The translations under genes were made by a program, and so were the position numbers. A DNA stretch of 64,000 bases from Adiantum capillus-veneris (Eukaryota; Streptophyta; Polypodiopsida; Polypodiales; Pteridaceae): positions 67,267,690 through 67,331,689 of the forward strand of contig CM043965.1 of assembly GCA_014529385.2 (NCBI GenBank), given 5' to 3'. This document shows positions 44,092 through 55,319 of the stretch, in pieces; the first letter of the stretch is position 1, and each line of letters starts with the position of its first letter. The notes under the pieces are model-generated. The model was not told the origin of the DNA. It did no database searches and saw only the letters and a list, made by a program, of their open reading frames with translations.

Positions 44092-45656
44092 TGTAACATT
44101 TAATGGCCTAGCAACTTGTGTGTAGCAGAAATTAGCATGAACATAGTGAGCATTTCATTAGAATAGATTCCTAATGAGCATAACAAGAGTTCTTGGGTGG
44201 AGAGAGCAACAAAAACCATAACACCTAGTTAGATAGACATGAACAATACTTCAAAAGAGAGAGAAATTAAGCTATTGACAATAGTTGAGGATCAGATTTA
44301 CATGGAGCCGGTCCCCCCTCCAAAAGGCTTCGTATTATAGGTTTCTCCCATCAAGAGAGACATTTTACAATACAATTCTTTGTGTTCCTTCAATACTAAC
44401 TAGTGCAATGAAGATGGAATCTTCAATCACTAAGCAAAACACTTATAAAACACAACATCAATTCCCTCACGGTCTCAGACCCAAGACCTCACACACCTTC
44501 GAAAATGGTGAGAGCTAGCAGGGTATGAGAGTAGATTGAGAGGAAGAAGGAGTAGTCTTACGAGAAAGATGTACATCTCCTCATATAATCACTCATATTA
44601 GCATAGCATAGCTTAGTAATTAGCATGGTAGAGAAGATGAGCATGCATTGAAGCTTGGCTCTTGGTTGGATTTGCATCACAAAGCCAAGAGTTGTTGGTG
44701 TAGGCCTCCCTTCATACAAGCTTGGAGTAGGTGATAATCTTTCCATTAAAGCTCGGGAAGGAGAGAGAGAGTCTTCTTGCTTCATACATGAGCTTGTGTG
44801 TGAGATAATGCCTTTGAAAATTCAGCCCCCTCTCTCTCTTGGTCGACCCATCTTCCATTTTACTCATGCAAGCACCCCATTGGCCCATGTCAGGCTTAGC
44901 CAATGAAATTTAGGCAGCATAAGTGATAGCCTCCTGACATGTGTCCCACTTTCCCGTTTTGTGAGAGCTTTAGGTAATTAATTAATGCAATGAAACTCTC
45001 ATTGGACTCCTTTGTCTCTTGGCCAATAGGAATCAGGCAAGCCATTGGGCTGTTGAATGCTCATTGGACTTCTTGGGAGACTGACCAATAGTCTTGTAGA
45101 GAGCTTAATTCATATTGGTTCTTTTATTAAGCATTTTTAAATTAATTAAACTAGATTTACTCTAGCCTAATTCTCATTGGTCCACCTCCATGGCCATCCA
45201 ATAGGATTTGAGTACACCTTGTGGGCATCTGGGCTAGGGAGCTGACATGTGTCCCTCATTCCCTTTGTGTAAAGGAGGCTTGTGTGTGTGTGTGTGTGTG
45301 TGTTTCTCTCTCATCCCCTACTTGCAAGGCTCGCCCCCTCCTTTGTAGGATTCATGAAGACTTTTGTACACACACACAAAGCATCCAATTTTCCTAAGCT
45401 TAACCATTGGACACAACCTTTAATTTTTGGAACCTTAGCATTTTGGAAGTCTTAATGGGCTGAACCTTAGGGTCTTTAAAGCCCATTGTTACGCCTTGCT
45501 CTTTTGCAGATGGCCCCCCCTTTGGATCCCTATTGTGGCCAGTCTGCCAGCTTAACCAATATTCTAGCTTTTTCTCCCCTGGCACTTCCCCATATTAAAT
45601 GATCAGTTTAACATGAGAAAATCATTTAGGAGAATTAGATATTAGTTATTATGACA
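44092..45656 (-). repeat. 5' LTR of the composite gypsy G1, about 1.57 kb
   Basis: TGTCATAATAAC...AATGTTACA on the minus strand. Aligns along its length with 4578-6155. Flanked outside by TTGCC. Includes a TG microsatellite at 45281-45302 and repeated CATTGG(A/C)C-type motifs at 44870-45200. Confidence 0.9.
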
Positions 45657-46441
45657 TTGCCATAGAAGAAGCATAGAAATGTAAGATAATGTGAGAGGTG
45701 TAAGAGAAGGAGGTGACCAAATTGCACACATAAGAATAGGTTAGAGAAGGAAATAGGAGAATTACATCATTAATGGCTTAAGTCTAACCCTCAAGTGCAC
45801 GGCCTAATCTACATTTTCGATATTTGATAATTGTTCAAACGTAAGTTTAGTGCAAAAAATAGAGGCCCCTCTTTTTACATAAAATTTGTATGGCCAACGA
45901 TAGGAGATGTCTCCCACTTCAATTGTTCCATGGAGACATCAAAAATTGGTATGTGAGTGATGAAAGGCAGAGAGAAGGTCCAAAAACTTATGAAAGAAAT
46001 TTTTAGGCATCCAATAAACATCTTCCCTTGGGTGACCTTGCCAATGCATTTTCATGTACACAATGTACACAATGTGACATAAAAATATTCACCTCATTTT
46101 TAAATATACAAAGTGGCTTCTGCAATTGTTGTCATGTATGCATACATTACTTGGAAGTCATGGCCCTAAACGTGGATTCATTGCATGTTTTATAGGATGC
46201 CTAATTTGTTTTAATAATGTATATATGTCAAATGCTTCATGGTGGCACACTCGTCTCGCTTATAGAGTTCGATTCGGGCAAAAACTACCAAAAATAATAA
46301 CTAGCGATAGTCAAAAATGTGTTGGGAGGTTATGAAAAGGAAAATTGGTAGTTCAACATGAAATTTGAGCTCATGGGAAGTTTTTCACTAAAATGGAATT
46401 TTTTTCCAACTCATCTAGGTTTTCAATGATGCTAAAAAAGG

Positions 46442-46445
<4 letters not shown>

Positions 46446-46518
<73 letters not shown>
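46446..46518. repeat. (CT)n microsatellite, about 73 bases
   Basis: Uninterrupted CT dinucleotides. Confidence 0.95.
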
Positions 46519-46521
<3 letters not shown>

Positions 46522-48406
46522 CTTCATTTGAATCTTCTTCTACAATGGTAAAAACCCCCAACATACAAAGTGAGTCATGTGGGCAAGCCCCACAACTGGG
46601 AAATTCGTAACTCCAACACACATGCAGTTCCAGTGCACTTATCTTGCCATTGCTAGGACATGCATATTTACGTGCTGCAAGTTAATAGGCAGAGTTGCAA
46701 ATTTGATTCTTGCCTTGGTGTGTCCTTTTCCTTGCAAGACCATTGAACCTGTCTTACCTCTATCGGGAGCACCACAATTGATATCAAGCTTAGGAGAGTA
46801 ATGAGATATCAGCTATTGAAATACAAGTAGGTAGTACTAAAGATAGCTAGTACTAAAGGTCCAGAATTAAAAATGGATAGTACTAAAGGTCCAAAAATAC
46901 AAGCATCTAGTATTTCAGCTTACAGAGTACTGAGGATGCCTTACCACTGCTTACAAGCAAATTCATTGTCACATCCACCTTAGTTTAATAGGTTTTAGTA
47001 GAATACAAAGTTAATATTGCTTGAGACAATGGAAAGGAGGAAAGGGGAATACACCAATCCATAGCACCCCCATCCACTAGAAAACACCATCAAAACTTCA
47101 CACCTCCACTTACAAATCACTGTCTGAGTGCATATCAATGCAGCACGCTTTGCATGATTAACAAATAGCATATCATTCCAAATTTTCCCGTTTCTAGCAA
47201 TCTCACAACACACACCTCTCTCTCTTTCTCTCTCTCACACATAGACGGCCCGAGGTGCACACACCACTCACACACCGTCGCCATACACCTTGGAGACGAG
47301 AAGGGGGGAATGGGGGAAGAAACAACACAGAATTTGGCAATGAAATGCTTCATCTTTGACAAAGAACCCTATATATATTTGGTCATCAACAAGCTTTGTC
47401 GGCACGGCCTCAACGAGCCAAAAGAACCCTATGGCAGCCTTCCACTTCTTTTCCATGGAGCTCTCCTCGTTGAGATCTCTCTTTCTCCTCACAAGGGTTG
47501 TCCCTCCCAAAAATAAAAATAAAATGCCTATTATAGGCCAACCCACTAATTTTGGCTCTCTTCTCTTTCTTTATCAAGTGCATGCTCTATTTTTAGCTCG
47601 GCTATGCATGAGCGTCCCTTCTCTTGGCGGCCTTGGGGCTCAAGGCACATGTGAGATACCTCTTATAAGGGAGAGATGTCATGGTGGTGTGACAACCACC
47701 CCGTGTGACAACTCCCCTCATATACAAGAACTGGTCCCCATTTGGTGCGCGAGAACAAGGTCCACCGGATCTACCATGTCATCACCAGCTGTGCAAGGTC
47801 GCCCAACGAGGGGACAACAATCACACCACCCACTAGTGCCGTCAGCTCGCAAACAACAGTGCCCACCATGGTTCTCCATAGCCAACGGGCTCTTGAGCTC
47901 ACTCACCCACTTATGTTCACATATGGTTCATGGTGCAATACACATACCCTCCGCCTTCACACGGCATCTACGCATGTGGAATTTTTGATGGCCATGTGTC
48001 ACATCCTCCCTCGTTCGCCTCCAAGGCACTTCCAAAAGAACTCCAAAAACCTCATTAAAAAAATGTTTTTTTCCTATCTTTCAATGCTTACCATTCGGTG
48101 CTCAAAGCCCCGGATTCTCAAGCCATAAAGATTGGGTGAACACCGTTCTTGTCAACTTTAGCTTGTTTGGGGCTTGCCAAATTCCAAGACTTCCAAGCCC
48201 GTAAATTGAGGCTAGAAAAATGGAGAAAAATCACATGATACCACCCGCCGTCGATTCCAACTCCTTGTATCTAGCCGATCCAGACTCCAATTGATGTGCC
48301 GTCAAATCCTATGGTCTTCATGTACCACATACTTCTCATACAAACCCTAGCAAGGTTGAGAAAACCTCAGATGGCACACCAACCAATGCAATCAAATTGG
48401 TTCCTC

Positions 48407-48632
48407 TGAAAACTTCATCGGACCATAACTTGCCTATTTTGGGCCTCGATAGGCAATCTAAAAGAACCGGTAGGCTCCACAACTTGAGCACTTCACATCC
48501 ATCACCTCAAACCAACTTTGACCCCATGAAAACTTCATCTGACCATAACTTGCATGTCTCAGCTCCGACTGGCAATCTAAAAGGACCGGTAGGCTCACTT
48601 CACATCCATCACCTCAAACCAACTTCTTTGAC
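48407..48632. repeat. Tandem duplication, period 120
   Basis: TGAAAACTTCATC(G/T)GACCATAACTTGC, GGCAATCTAAAAG(A/G)ACCGGTAGGCT and CTTCACATCCATCACCTCAA occur in the same order from 48407 and from 48527, the second copy with a short deletion. Confidence 0.85.
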
Positions 48633-49589
48633 CACTTGTCATCACCTGCCTTGTCCATCTAGGATCTACAAATCACTTCAGCTTTTAACTGATATATCTT
48701 CCACATCGTAGCTCGTTTGAGGATCCATCTAGATCGGATTGTACAACATCTCAAGCACCACATTCCAAAGCAACAATTTAGCCCTTTAGACATTCTTATC
48801 TACCATCCCATCTAGCCCATTTTGGAGCCCTTTAGGCCTAAAAAACCACATCAAGCAAACATTTCAACTATCACTTGCTTGCTCACGTCCCTTGTACCTG
48901 CTTCAGCCCTGCGCCTGTCTGCATACATATCCCTCCTTGTGCCCTCTGCTATGGTCGACACACTTTGGCTACACCAACGATTTGAGTTCACTCTTGTTTT
49001 GTATGTTAATTTTTGTTTTGTGTGTCACAAAAAGCACATATAATCACAGCATTGGACGTTTCGACTACACAACCACGACTCCATCTCAACAAAATTGAGA
49101 GGTATGTTATCTACATCCAATTCCCCATGCTTATGCATTTGCTTGGTCAACACATAAAGCCTACGGGGTAAGGTGTTTCTTATAATTTCCAGAGAGAGCA
49201 CATTACCAACTCTCCACCATACTTTTGTATGGCACTTTTGCATGACTGCAAGACAAAAAAATTTGACTACTCATATTGCTTTTCTATAGCTTGACATAAA
49301 CATTGCTGTGTACCTTGCACAATCAAAAAACACCTATACACGACAGTGCCAAGTTAGTGAAGCACTTCATTTTTCTCACAGTCCATTGATGCTCTAGGTT
49401 TTTGCTTGTTTTAGAATTTCAGAGTGCTTTCTTTAGTTTATTTTACCTAGTATACACTTGATCTCAATCAATATCTGTACATATTAACTAGACATGCACT
49501 TCTTTTCATATGGTTTGCACCTTGTACATGTTTAATTTATTCTTAAATACTTTGACTTTAGTTGCAAATAACACAACAAATACCGTTCC

Positions 49590-50250
49590 ATAGCGAGATA
49601 TTGACAAGTATAAAAGAGCAGATAGGAATGCAAACGGCAAGGAAGCCATCCGAAACATACTTTGCTTCAAACTTCCTACAACGATTGTTGGCAGTCCATC
49701 TTGGCACAAACGTTCTTTGAAGGATTTGATTAGCATGGTTGATGCATGGGGTTTACCAAACATATTCATTACATTTATGATAGACAAAGTGACCACCACA
49801 AAGTGAAATGAGGTCTGCACAATCAAGAATATAGCTTAAACATTCAACCACAAGTTCTCTTGGAAAGATTGTAGTTGAATGGGTGTTGCTCTTTTACAAT
49901 CGATTAAGGCATTTCATGAATTGCTACAACTTGTAGAGGAAGTCAAATTTCAGGCCGTGTTCATCACCACCTTGTACAATATGAGATCCAAAATAGGAGA
50001 TCTCTCCATCTCCATGTCATTTGGTGGGTGGATGAACATGACGTTGAGAAAGCACCACCAGAGATTTGTGCTCATATTTGTGTTGCAGTTGTCATTTGGT
50101 GGGTGGATGAACATGACGTTGAGAAAGCACCACCAGAGATTTGTGCTCATATTTGTGTTGCAGTTGCCAATGACACACATTCAAAGACACTTTGCGAGCA
50201 GAATGTAGGTCCTTACCATGCAACCATTCTTCTCCTTTGGGATTGGGCTT
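49590..50250 (+). pseudogene. Helitron Rep (HUH endonuclease) remnant
   Basis: The Helitron-like N domain is seen as LPTTIVGSPSWHKRSLKDL and WGLPNIFITF (about 49665-49790), then stops and frame changes. From about 49950 another frame reads GRVHHHLVQYEIQNRRSLHL: the sequence SLHLHVIWWVDEHDVEK has the HUH motif His-Leu-His at 50007-50015, used by Rep to bind the metal at the nicking site of rolling-circle transposition. Immediately after the second His, 25 codons are duplicated perfectly in tandem. The frame ends at 50250. The C-terminal catalytic tyrosines were not confidently found. Confidence 0.7.
50016..50165 (+). repeat. Perfect 75-bp tandem duplication in Helitron Rep
   Basis: GTCATTTGGTGGGTGGATGA... 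at 50016-50090 is repeated base for base at 50091-50165. The period is 25 codons, so the Rep frame is kept. Confidence 0.95.
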
Positions 50251-50913
50251 AGAAGGACTCGACAATATTAAAATACAACTAATAGCTGCAACACTTTTAA
50301 GAAAGCCAATTTCTACCACAAAAGCTATTTTGAACTACTTGCAAATTTTAGTCAAAACAAAAAGCAAGACTGTTTTCTACATAGATTCATGGCCTCCAGA
50401 TCTTAAACAACATATCTTGTCCAAATCACACAATGTTGTGATGCACTTTGTTGATTTATATTGTGCTAAAGGAACTACCCTTGAAACCTTAACATTCTTG
50501 AGTACCATAAGAACCGCACTATGAAAAAATGATTATTATTGAGTACATAATTGACACCTTTAATGGACAACTACAAAAATTCCATTGTACATCATAAAAG
50601 ATTTTTCAGGTTCACCGAATACCACTCGAGACACCACACAGATGCCTTCTTCTACAACATGTTGCTGCATCATGTATGCTTCCGAAGAGAAGCTGAGCTA
50701 CTATTCCTTGATAATACGATGTGCTCTTACTTTATAGAGTGTCAGACAAGGGATTTGATCCAAAGAGTCGAGGACTCAGAGATGTACATTGCAGAATATA
50801 CACAACAAAATATGCTAGTCAGTGAAAAAATTGACCAGCTTGTCCAAAGAGCAAATAAAACAATGACATCTTTGATAGACAATGGCTCGTCGACCATGGA
50901 CCAATTGAAGTAA
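50251..50913 (+). pseudogene. Helitron Rep-helicase linker remnant
   Basis: Two successive frames, 50192-50524 and 50551-50913, on the same strand as Rep and helicase. The second contains FRFTEYHSRHHTDAFFYNML and LHHVCFRREAELLFLDN, which resembles the segment before the helicase core in Helitron Rep-Hel proteins (MLLxHVPFR-like). The first has no motif that I can name. The assignment rests mainly on position and orientation. Confidence 0.45.
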
Positions 50914-50959
50914 TTGACCATACTAAAGGAGTTTGTTGTTGTCAAAATAACTCAAAACT

Positions 50960-51464
50960 CACAACGGAAAAATTGAACATATAGAATCAAATGTTGACTG
51001 CCATGAATGGTTTACACATTGTGATGGGGATACTAGGGAGCGAAAAACACATCTAATAAGATATTGACATATGAACACGTTAACTGTAACATGAGCATCA
51101 TACTTACTGCATCCATCAGAGCGGCAACAACAAGACTTAGCAGCATCACATCCACAATTCATAACGAGTTCAAGATAGCAGCCAAGAATCAACAATATAC
51201 CCTCTCCATTCACGAGACTGATGAGAGATATATGGACATAAAATAGGTTGATGTTAGACTTATATGACAATTTTAGGTCGCTCGTTGTTGTTGTACTCGT
51301 CCCCACCTACCTTTTTTTCCATTGCCACTGCTCTCCCCCCCCCCCCCCCCCCCCCCCCCCCCTCGTTGCCCTCATTGCCTCTCCCCCTCGTTGCTTGCAG
51401 TCCTTATGGCTCTCCCTCCCCTCGCCTGCTGCTCACCTCCCTTACTGCCTCTACCTGCCCCATC

Positions 51465-51495
<31 letters not shown>

Positions 51496-52909
51496 ACCCT
51501 CGTTGCCCTCATTGCCTCTCCCCCTCGTTGCTTGCAGTCCTTATGGCTCGCCCTCCCCTCGCCTGCTGCTCACCTCCCTTACTGCCTCTACCTGCCCCAT
51601 CTCCCCCCCTCCCCCCCCCCCCCCCTTTTTTGTCCTCCCACTATGGATTCTCCTCATTGACAAGTGTCATCGGTGGCTCCTCGGATTTTTTGGTGAGATT
51701 CGCTCATGTAGGAACACTCTATTTTTCACCCTCATTTGCAGTAGCAGACATAGATGGAAGCTCGTGCTTTGCCTCAGAGGAACTCATATGAAGTCCCCTT
51801 GTCTGACCCAGCCAAGCCCACCATTCGACTTGCTCTATCGCCAGTAGAGCAAGCGAGCCTTGCACCAAAGGCGGAGTGCCTTCAAGCCACCTTTGTTATC
51901 TGCAAGATCATTGGCAATTGACCTAGCAATGTGAGGTGCGCAACCTCCTATAGGCCCACCTCCTGGCAGAGGTGGGAAAGATCATCAATATACAGAGGTG
52001 AGGGTACTACGAGATCAAGTTTGAGACTCTCAAGATGGCTGCGAAGGTCATTTTGATGAGCCTGTTGGCCATTCAAGCGATCAGGGCTCATTTCCAATAG
52101 TGATGCCATTGTTTTGACCCAGCTTCACATGTTCTTGCCAAGGAAGCATATTTTCCTGTTTTGGTTTGCTTCCTTGGCATGAGGAGAGAGTACCTCCTGC
52201 TTCTTCCAAGGATCCCTTTCTTTCAATACACAGCTCGTTTGGGGTGCCACATATTGGTAGCACGCAGACAGGCTTTCCCTGCTATAGCACTTCATTGGTA
52301 GAACAAGGGTCTCTCAGCCGAGTTCTTGTGAGGGTTCTGGGAGCGCTTGTGGGACAACAGACAACCGAGGAGAGTTACCATTGAAACCATGTTTCAATGG
52401 CTAGTTGTGCATATATCTACTGCAATTCGGAGTTGGTTGGTACACAACGGCTTCTCGACAGCATGTGCAACTTGTGGCCACCCATTTTTGGAGATTTAGC
52501 GTCACTGCATGTGGGGCTACCCCATGGCACAATAGGTTTGGCTTTGGATTCTTCTGTTGATGCCAACACTTTCCATAGCCCACCAATACACTGGGCTAAT
52601 TCATACACTCGGGGACCAACTTGAGGCTTCAAGGCAGCTCCAACCGCATGTGGGAGGGTCGCGAGGCTTTCTTGCAACCTTTGTGCCCATGGTCCTTCTT
52701 CACCATGATTCATGGCATTACCGATCACCAGTGTGGTTGCTTCCTCTTCCCATTTTGTGATTTAGCCTTCATTGTACATACCTTGTCTTTTCATTGGGAG
52801 AATTTCCCCATGTTTTTGATGTAGCACTCTCCAGCAGAGACTGCTTATTGCCCTTTGGGTAGTTTTATTAACTAATGGAAGGATCTATCCATGCTAACAC
52901 AAACAACTT
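50960..52909. other. Insertion or decayed spacer between Helitron Rep and helicase parts, with poly-C
   Basis: The helicase Walker A region expected here was not found. The stretch contains three poly-C tracts with a tandem duplication (51335-51625), and beyond it sequence with no recognised motif. It may be a later insertion. The long proline/leucine-rich frames at 51248-51847 are translations of the C tracts. Confidence 0.4.
51335..51625. repeat. Poly-C tracts separating a 137-bp tandem duplication
   Basis: C runs at 51335-51362, 51476-51495 and 51603-51625 alternate with two near-identical copies (51363-51475 and 51500-51602) of TCGTTGCCCTCATTGCCTC...CCTGCCCCATCT. Only about one base differs between copies. 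Confidence 0.92.
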
Positions 52910-54027
52910 TTGAAAACAAATTGTCGATGTAACAAGAGGTACATTGGGGATACTTTCAGCAACAAATATGTTGTCTTGCTTGGTGACCTTGCCCAACTAC
53001 CCCCAGTTTGTAATCATGCACAAGAAATTTGTTACACAAGCCATATCACAACCTCGATCCATTGGCTACATGCAACTTTTTGCAAATTGCCCAGCTCTAT
53101 AAAACATGCCATGGACATTGAATTGCTTGAGTTCTGAACCATTATTTGTGAAAGAAAGCCAATCATAGATGAGATCAATCATAACTTGGGTGCATGTATT
53201 ATAGATGAAGCACATGTACATGACTACATTAACAACTCCACTACAGTAATCCGCACTCATAAATGAGACGTTCAATACTACAACACCATTGCCTTGAATA
53301 ATTTGTACAATCAAACTGACATTACATAGGTTGAGATGAAGACAAATACAGGAGACATCAATGTACTACAATACCATTACAGATGTAGCGCATGTCTTAC
53401 TGATGAACTGCATGTACACGACTACATCAATAACTCCACTATGGTAATATGCACTCATAGATGAGACGTTTAGTACTACAACACCATTGATTTGAATAAG
53501 TTGTATAATCATATTGACATTACATATGTTGAGATGAAGACAAATATGAGAGACATCAATGTAATTCAGCAATGGCTCCTAGACCCTAAGTTCAACAAGG
53601 TGGACTCAATCGCAATTGGTGCTTATTGCAGGATCACTGAAAACATCAATTGGTACAGCAAATGGTGTAGCATCCTTGTTGATGCGATAACACGGACTAT
53701 AGAAGGTCAAGTTACATCTATCAATTTTCTCATTCATTATACTAGGAAAAAGATGTCGCTTCATTGAATGAAGAGTAAGCGAACTTTGGTGAATGGAACA
53801 TGGTACCATAAATCCACATTTTCCTTAACACTTGCATACTCCATGACCAGACACAAGGCACAAGGTGCAACAATTTTCAACAAAGTTCTTCTAATCTTTA
53901 GAGATGCATGTAGACCAAGCCTTGCCTGTCATGTTGTCACAAATCACAGAAACCTCAAAATTATCAACCTACCAATTCCTGATATATTCCGCTTTATTTC
54001 ACTTGAGACTATCCACGGAATCCATTA
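52910..54027 (+). pseudogene. PIF1-type helicase of a Helitron, decayed
   Basis: C-terminal half of a Rep-Hel helicase. LLGDLAQLPPVCNH at about 52976-53017 is the helicase motif III region (G-D-x-x-Q-L-P-P-V). KVDSIAIGAYCRITENINW at about 53598-53655 matches the PIF1 block before the OB-like part. LTLAYSMTRHKAQGATI at about 53826-53876 is motif VI (T-x-H-K-x-Q-G), followed by the end of the protein at 54027. A 198-bp in-frame duplication lies between. Stops at about 53137 and 53768 and the missing Walker A/B half show that it is dead. Confidence 0.78.
53192..53563 (+). repeat. 198-bp-period tandem duplication in the helicase
   Basis: GCATGT(A/C)TTA...GACATCAATGTA at 53192-53365 recurs at 53390-53563. 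The encoded HVHDYINNST, YYNTI and VEMKTN are present twice. The period is 66 codons, preserving frame. The copies have diverged by many substitutions, so the duplication is older than the 75-bp one. Confidence 0.9.
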
Positions 54028-54030
54028 GTA

Positions 54031-54763
54031 ACATTTCAACAACTAAATATATATTCATGTAATTCTTTCAATTATTCCATGGCTTTGTCTTACAATGATA
54101 ACGCTAATTAATGAATGAAACAATTGTGCAAAAATTATTCTATAACGAAGTGACATCTTGAAAGTTCTTTTGTTATATTGATTTTGCATTGTCGCGTTAG
54201 CCTATTGTTACTCTCTCTAGCCCTATTCTGTATTGATTTGTCTCTATTGCTGTGACCAAATTTTCTACTATTTCACACCCTTCTACTATTGATTTCTCAC
54301 TACATAATCTAATCACATCACCATTGCATGCAACGTGCATATCCAACAAAATAAACAACTCGAAGGTATACTAGTGTATAAAACATAACACATGATGTTC
54401 CTTCAATGCATACCAATGTACATACTAATAATACTTGGATACCCTTGTGGAGACTTCTTGACCTTTTCAAGAAAAACATTGCCTCAAGGAAATAGCCCAA
54501 TGTTCAACCACGAGAGTATTTGACCTAGCAGTAAATGCAACAGCTTAACATGGCAGGTTGTCGCCCAACCACATACTTTAAAGATTTTGCATGCGATCAT
54601 TCATAGACACATCCATAGAAAAGCACAAGCAAAACAAAAGCATGTGCATTAGAAGAGCAACATGTTAGTTCTACACAAACATCATTATATTTGTAATTTT
54701 CTTTTCTATTGCTGCTTTATTACCCACAACAAACACAATAAACTAATTATCTATTCTTTTTAG
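54031..54763. other. AT-rich spacer after the helicase
   Basis: Nothing recognised. It ends in a pyrimidine-rich stretch TATTCTTTTTAG that would serve as a splice acceptor for the frame at 54764. Confidence 0.4.
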
Positions 54764-55319
54764 GTCTGATAAAAGAGATCATCAACAAACCAAATATAGA
54801 GATTGACATGTTCAAGGACCTCATGGCTGCTGAGGACATTAATTGTTTACTTCAAACAAAGAAACCAATAAAGGCCTATGTTCTTAAGATGCTCCACTAT
54901 GCTTACGATATCACCCTCAAGGACCTTTTAAATGAAACAAGCAGTGATGCGAGCAAGATCCTAGCAAACTTCAAGAAATAATGCAGCAATTAGGCACCAT
55001 TCACCACATACAAAAAGCTCACATGGCACCACAAAGGATGTTTATAGAACATGATTCGAAAGTTTTCATCCAACTATTTCAAGCAAGAGCCAGGTGTTGT
55101 TGCTCGAACAAGACAATCCAACCAACAAAAGACAACGGATATTGGATACACTATTGACTCCATCACATACCACTAAAATGGATGCAAGTACATAGGCGTC
55201 ACGATTAACTACAAAAGAAAAGTGGCACATTCAAAGATGCGGGGCGACGTTCTATGCTACCAATCATTTGTTGAAACCTTTTTGTTGAAATACTCTTTGT
55301 TTGTAGGAATTTACATGTA
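54764..55319 (+). pseudogene. Exon-like frame downstream of the Helitron helicase, unrecognised
   Basis: After TTCTTTTTAG a frame of about 70 codons is open (INKPNIEIDMFKDLMAAED, AYVLKMLHYAYDITLKDLL) to a stop near 54981, and can be followed with several more stops to about 55319. Composition is protein-like, but I recognise no family. Given its place it may be the 3' part of the Helitron or a captured host exon. Confidence 0.35.

Larger units (their letters stand above)
33758..45656 (-). mobile_element. Composite gypsy G1 carrying an antisense copia segment, TSD TTGCC
   Basis: The outer limits are flanked by TTGCC at 33753-33757 and 45657-45661. On the minus strand: full 5' LTR (45656-44092), primer-binding site (44090-44079), most of gag (43718-42581), then copia coding sequence in the opposite orientation (42580-33804, interrupted by copia C), then only the last 46 bp of a G1 LTR (33803-33758) ending in the correct CA. 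The gypsy pol and most of the 3' LTR are absent. Both copia junctions show short shared sequence: GCA at 33801-33803 and TGAGAAGC at about 42577-42585. Whether it integrated in this form or was remodelled afterwards cannot be told from one copy. Confidence 0.85.
45662..49589. other. Non-coding stretch with a long CT tract and a 120-bp tandem repeat
   Basis: Only short overlapping frames without recognisable motifs. Holds a 73-base CT run, a CT/CA-rich area at 47210-47280 and the tandem repeat at 48407-48632. The overlapping frames at 47356-48128 look like chance open frames in C-rich sequence. Confidence 0.45.

Noticed and set aside
46225-46280. A GTTCGATTC box preceded by TGGTGGCACACTCG, suggesting a tRNA gene or SINE promoter
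   Set aside because: A and B boxes are too close together for a tRNA, and no cloverleaf or SINE-like tail could be drawn.
47356-48128. Overlapping frames of 128 and 210 codons that could be a gene
   Set aside because: Two frames of the same C-rich DNA overlap, neither has a recognisable motif, and a minus-strand frame is open there too.
49879-50208. A plus-strand 109-codon ORF containing a repeated GWMNMTLRKHHQRF
   Set aside because: It is an alternative frame of the duplicated Rep segment. The frame with the HUH motif is the meaningful one.
51248-51847. Long proline- and leucine-rich open frames
   Set aside because: They translate poly-C tracts and a duplicated C-rich segment; all three frames stay open for compositional reasons.
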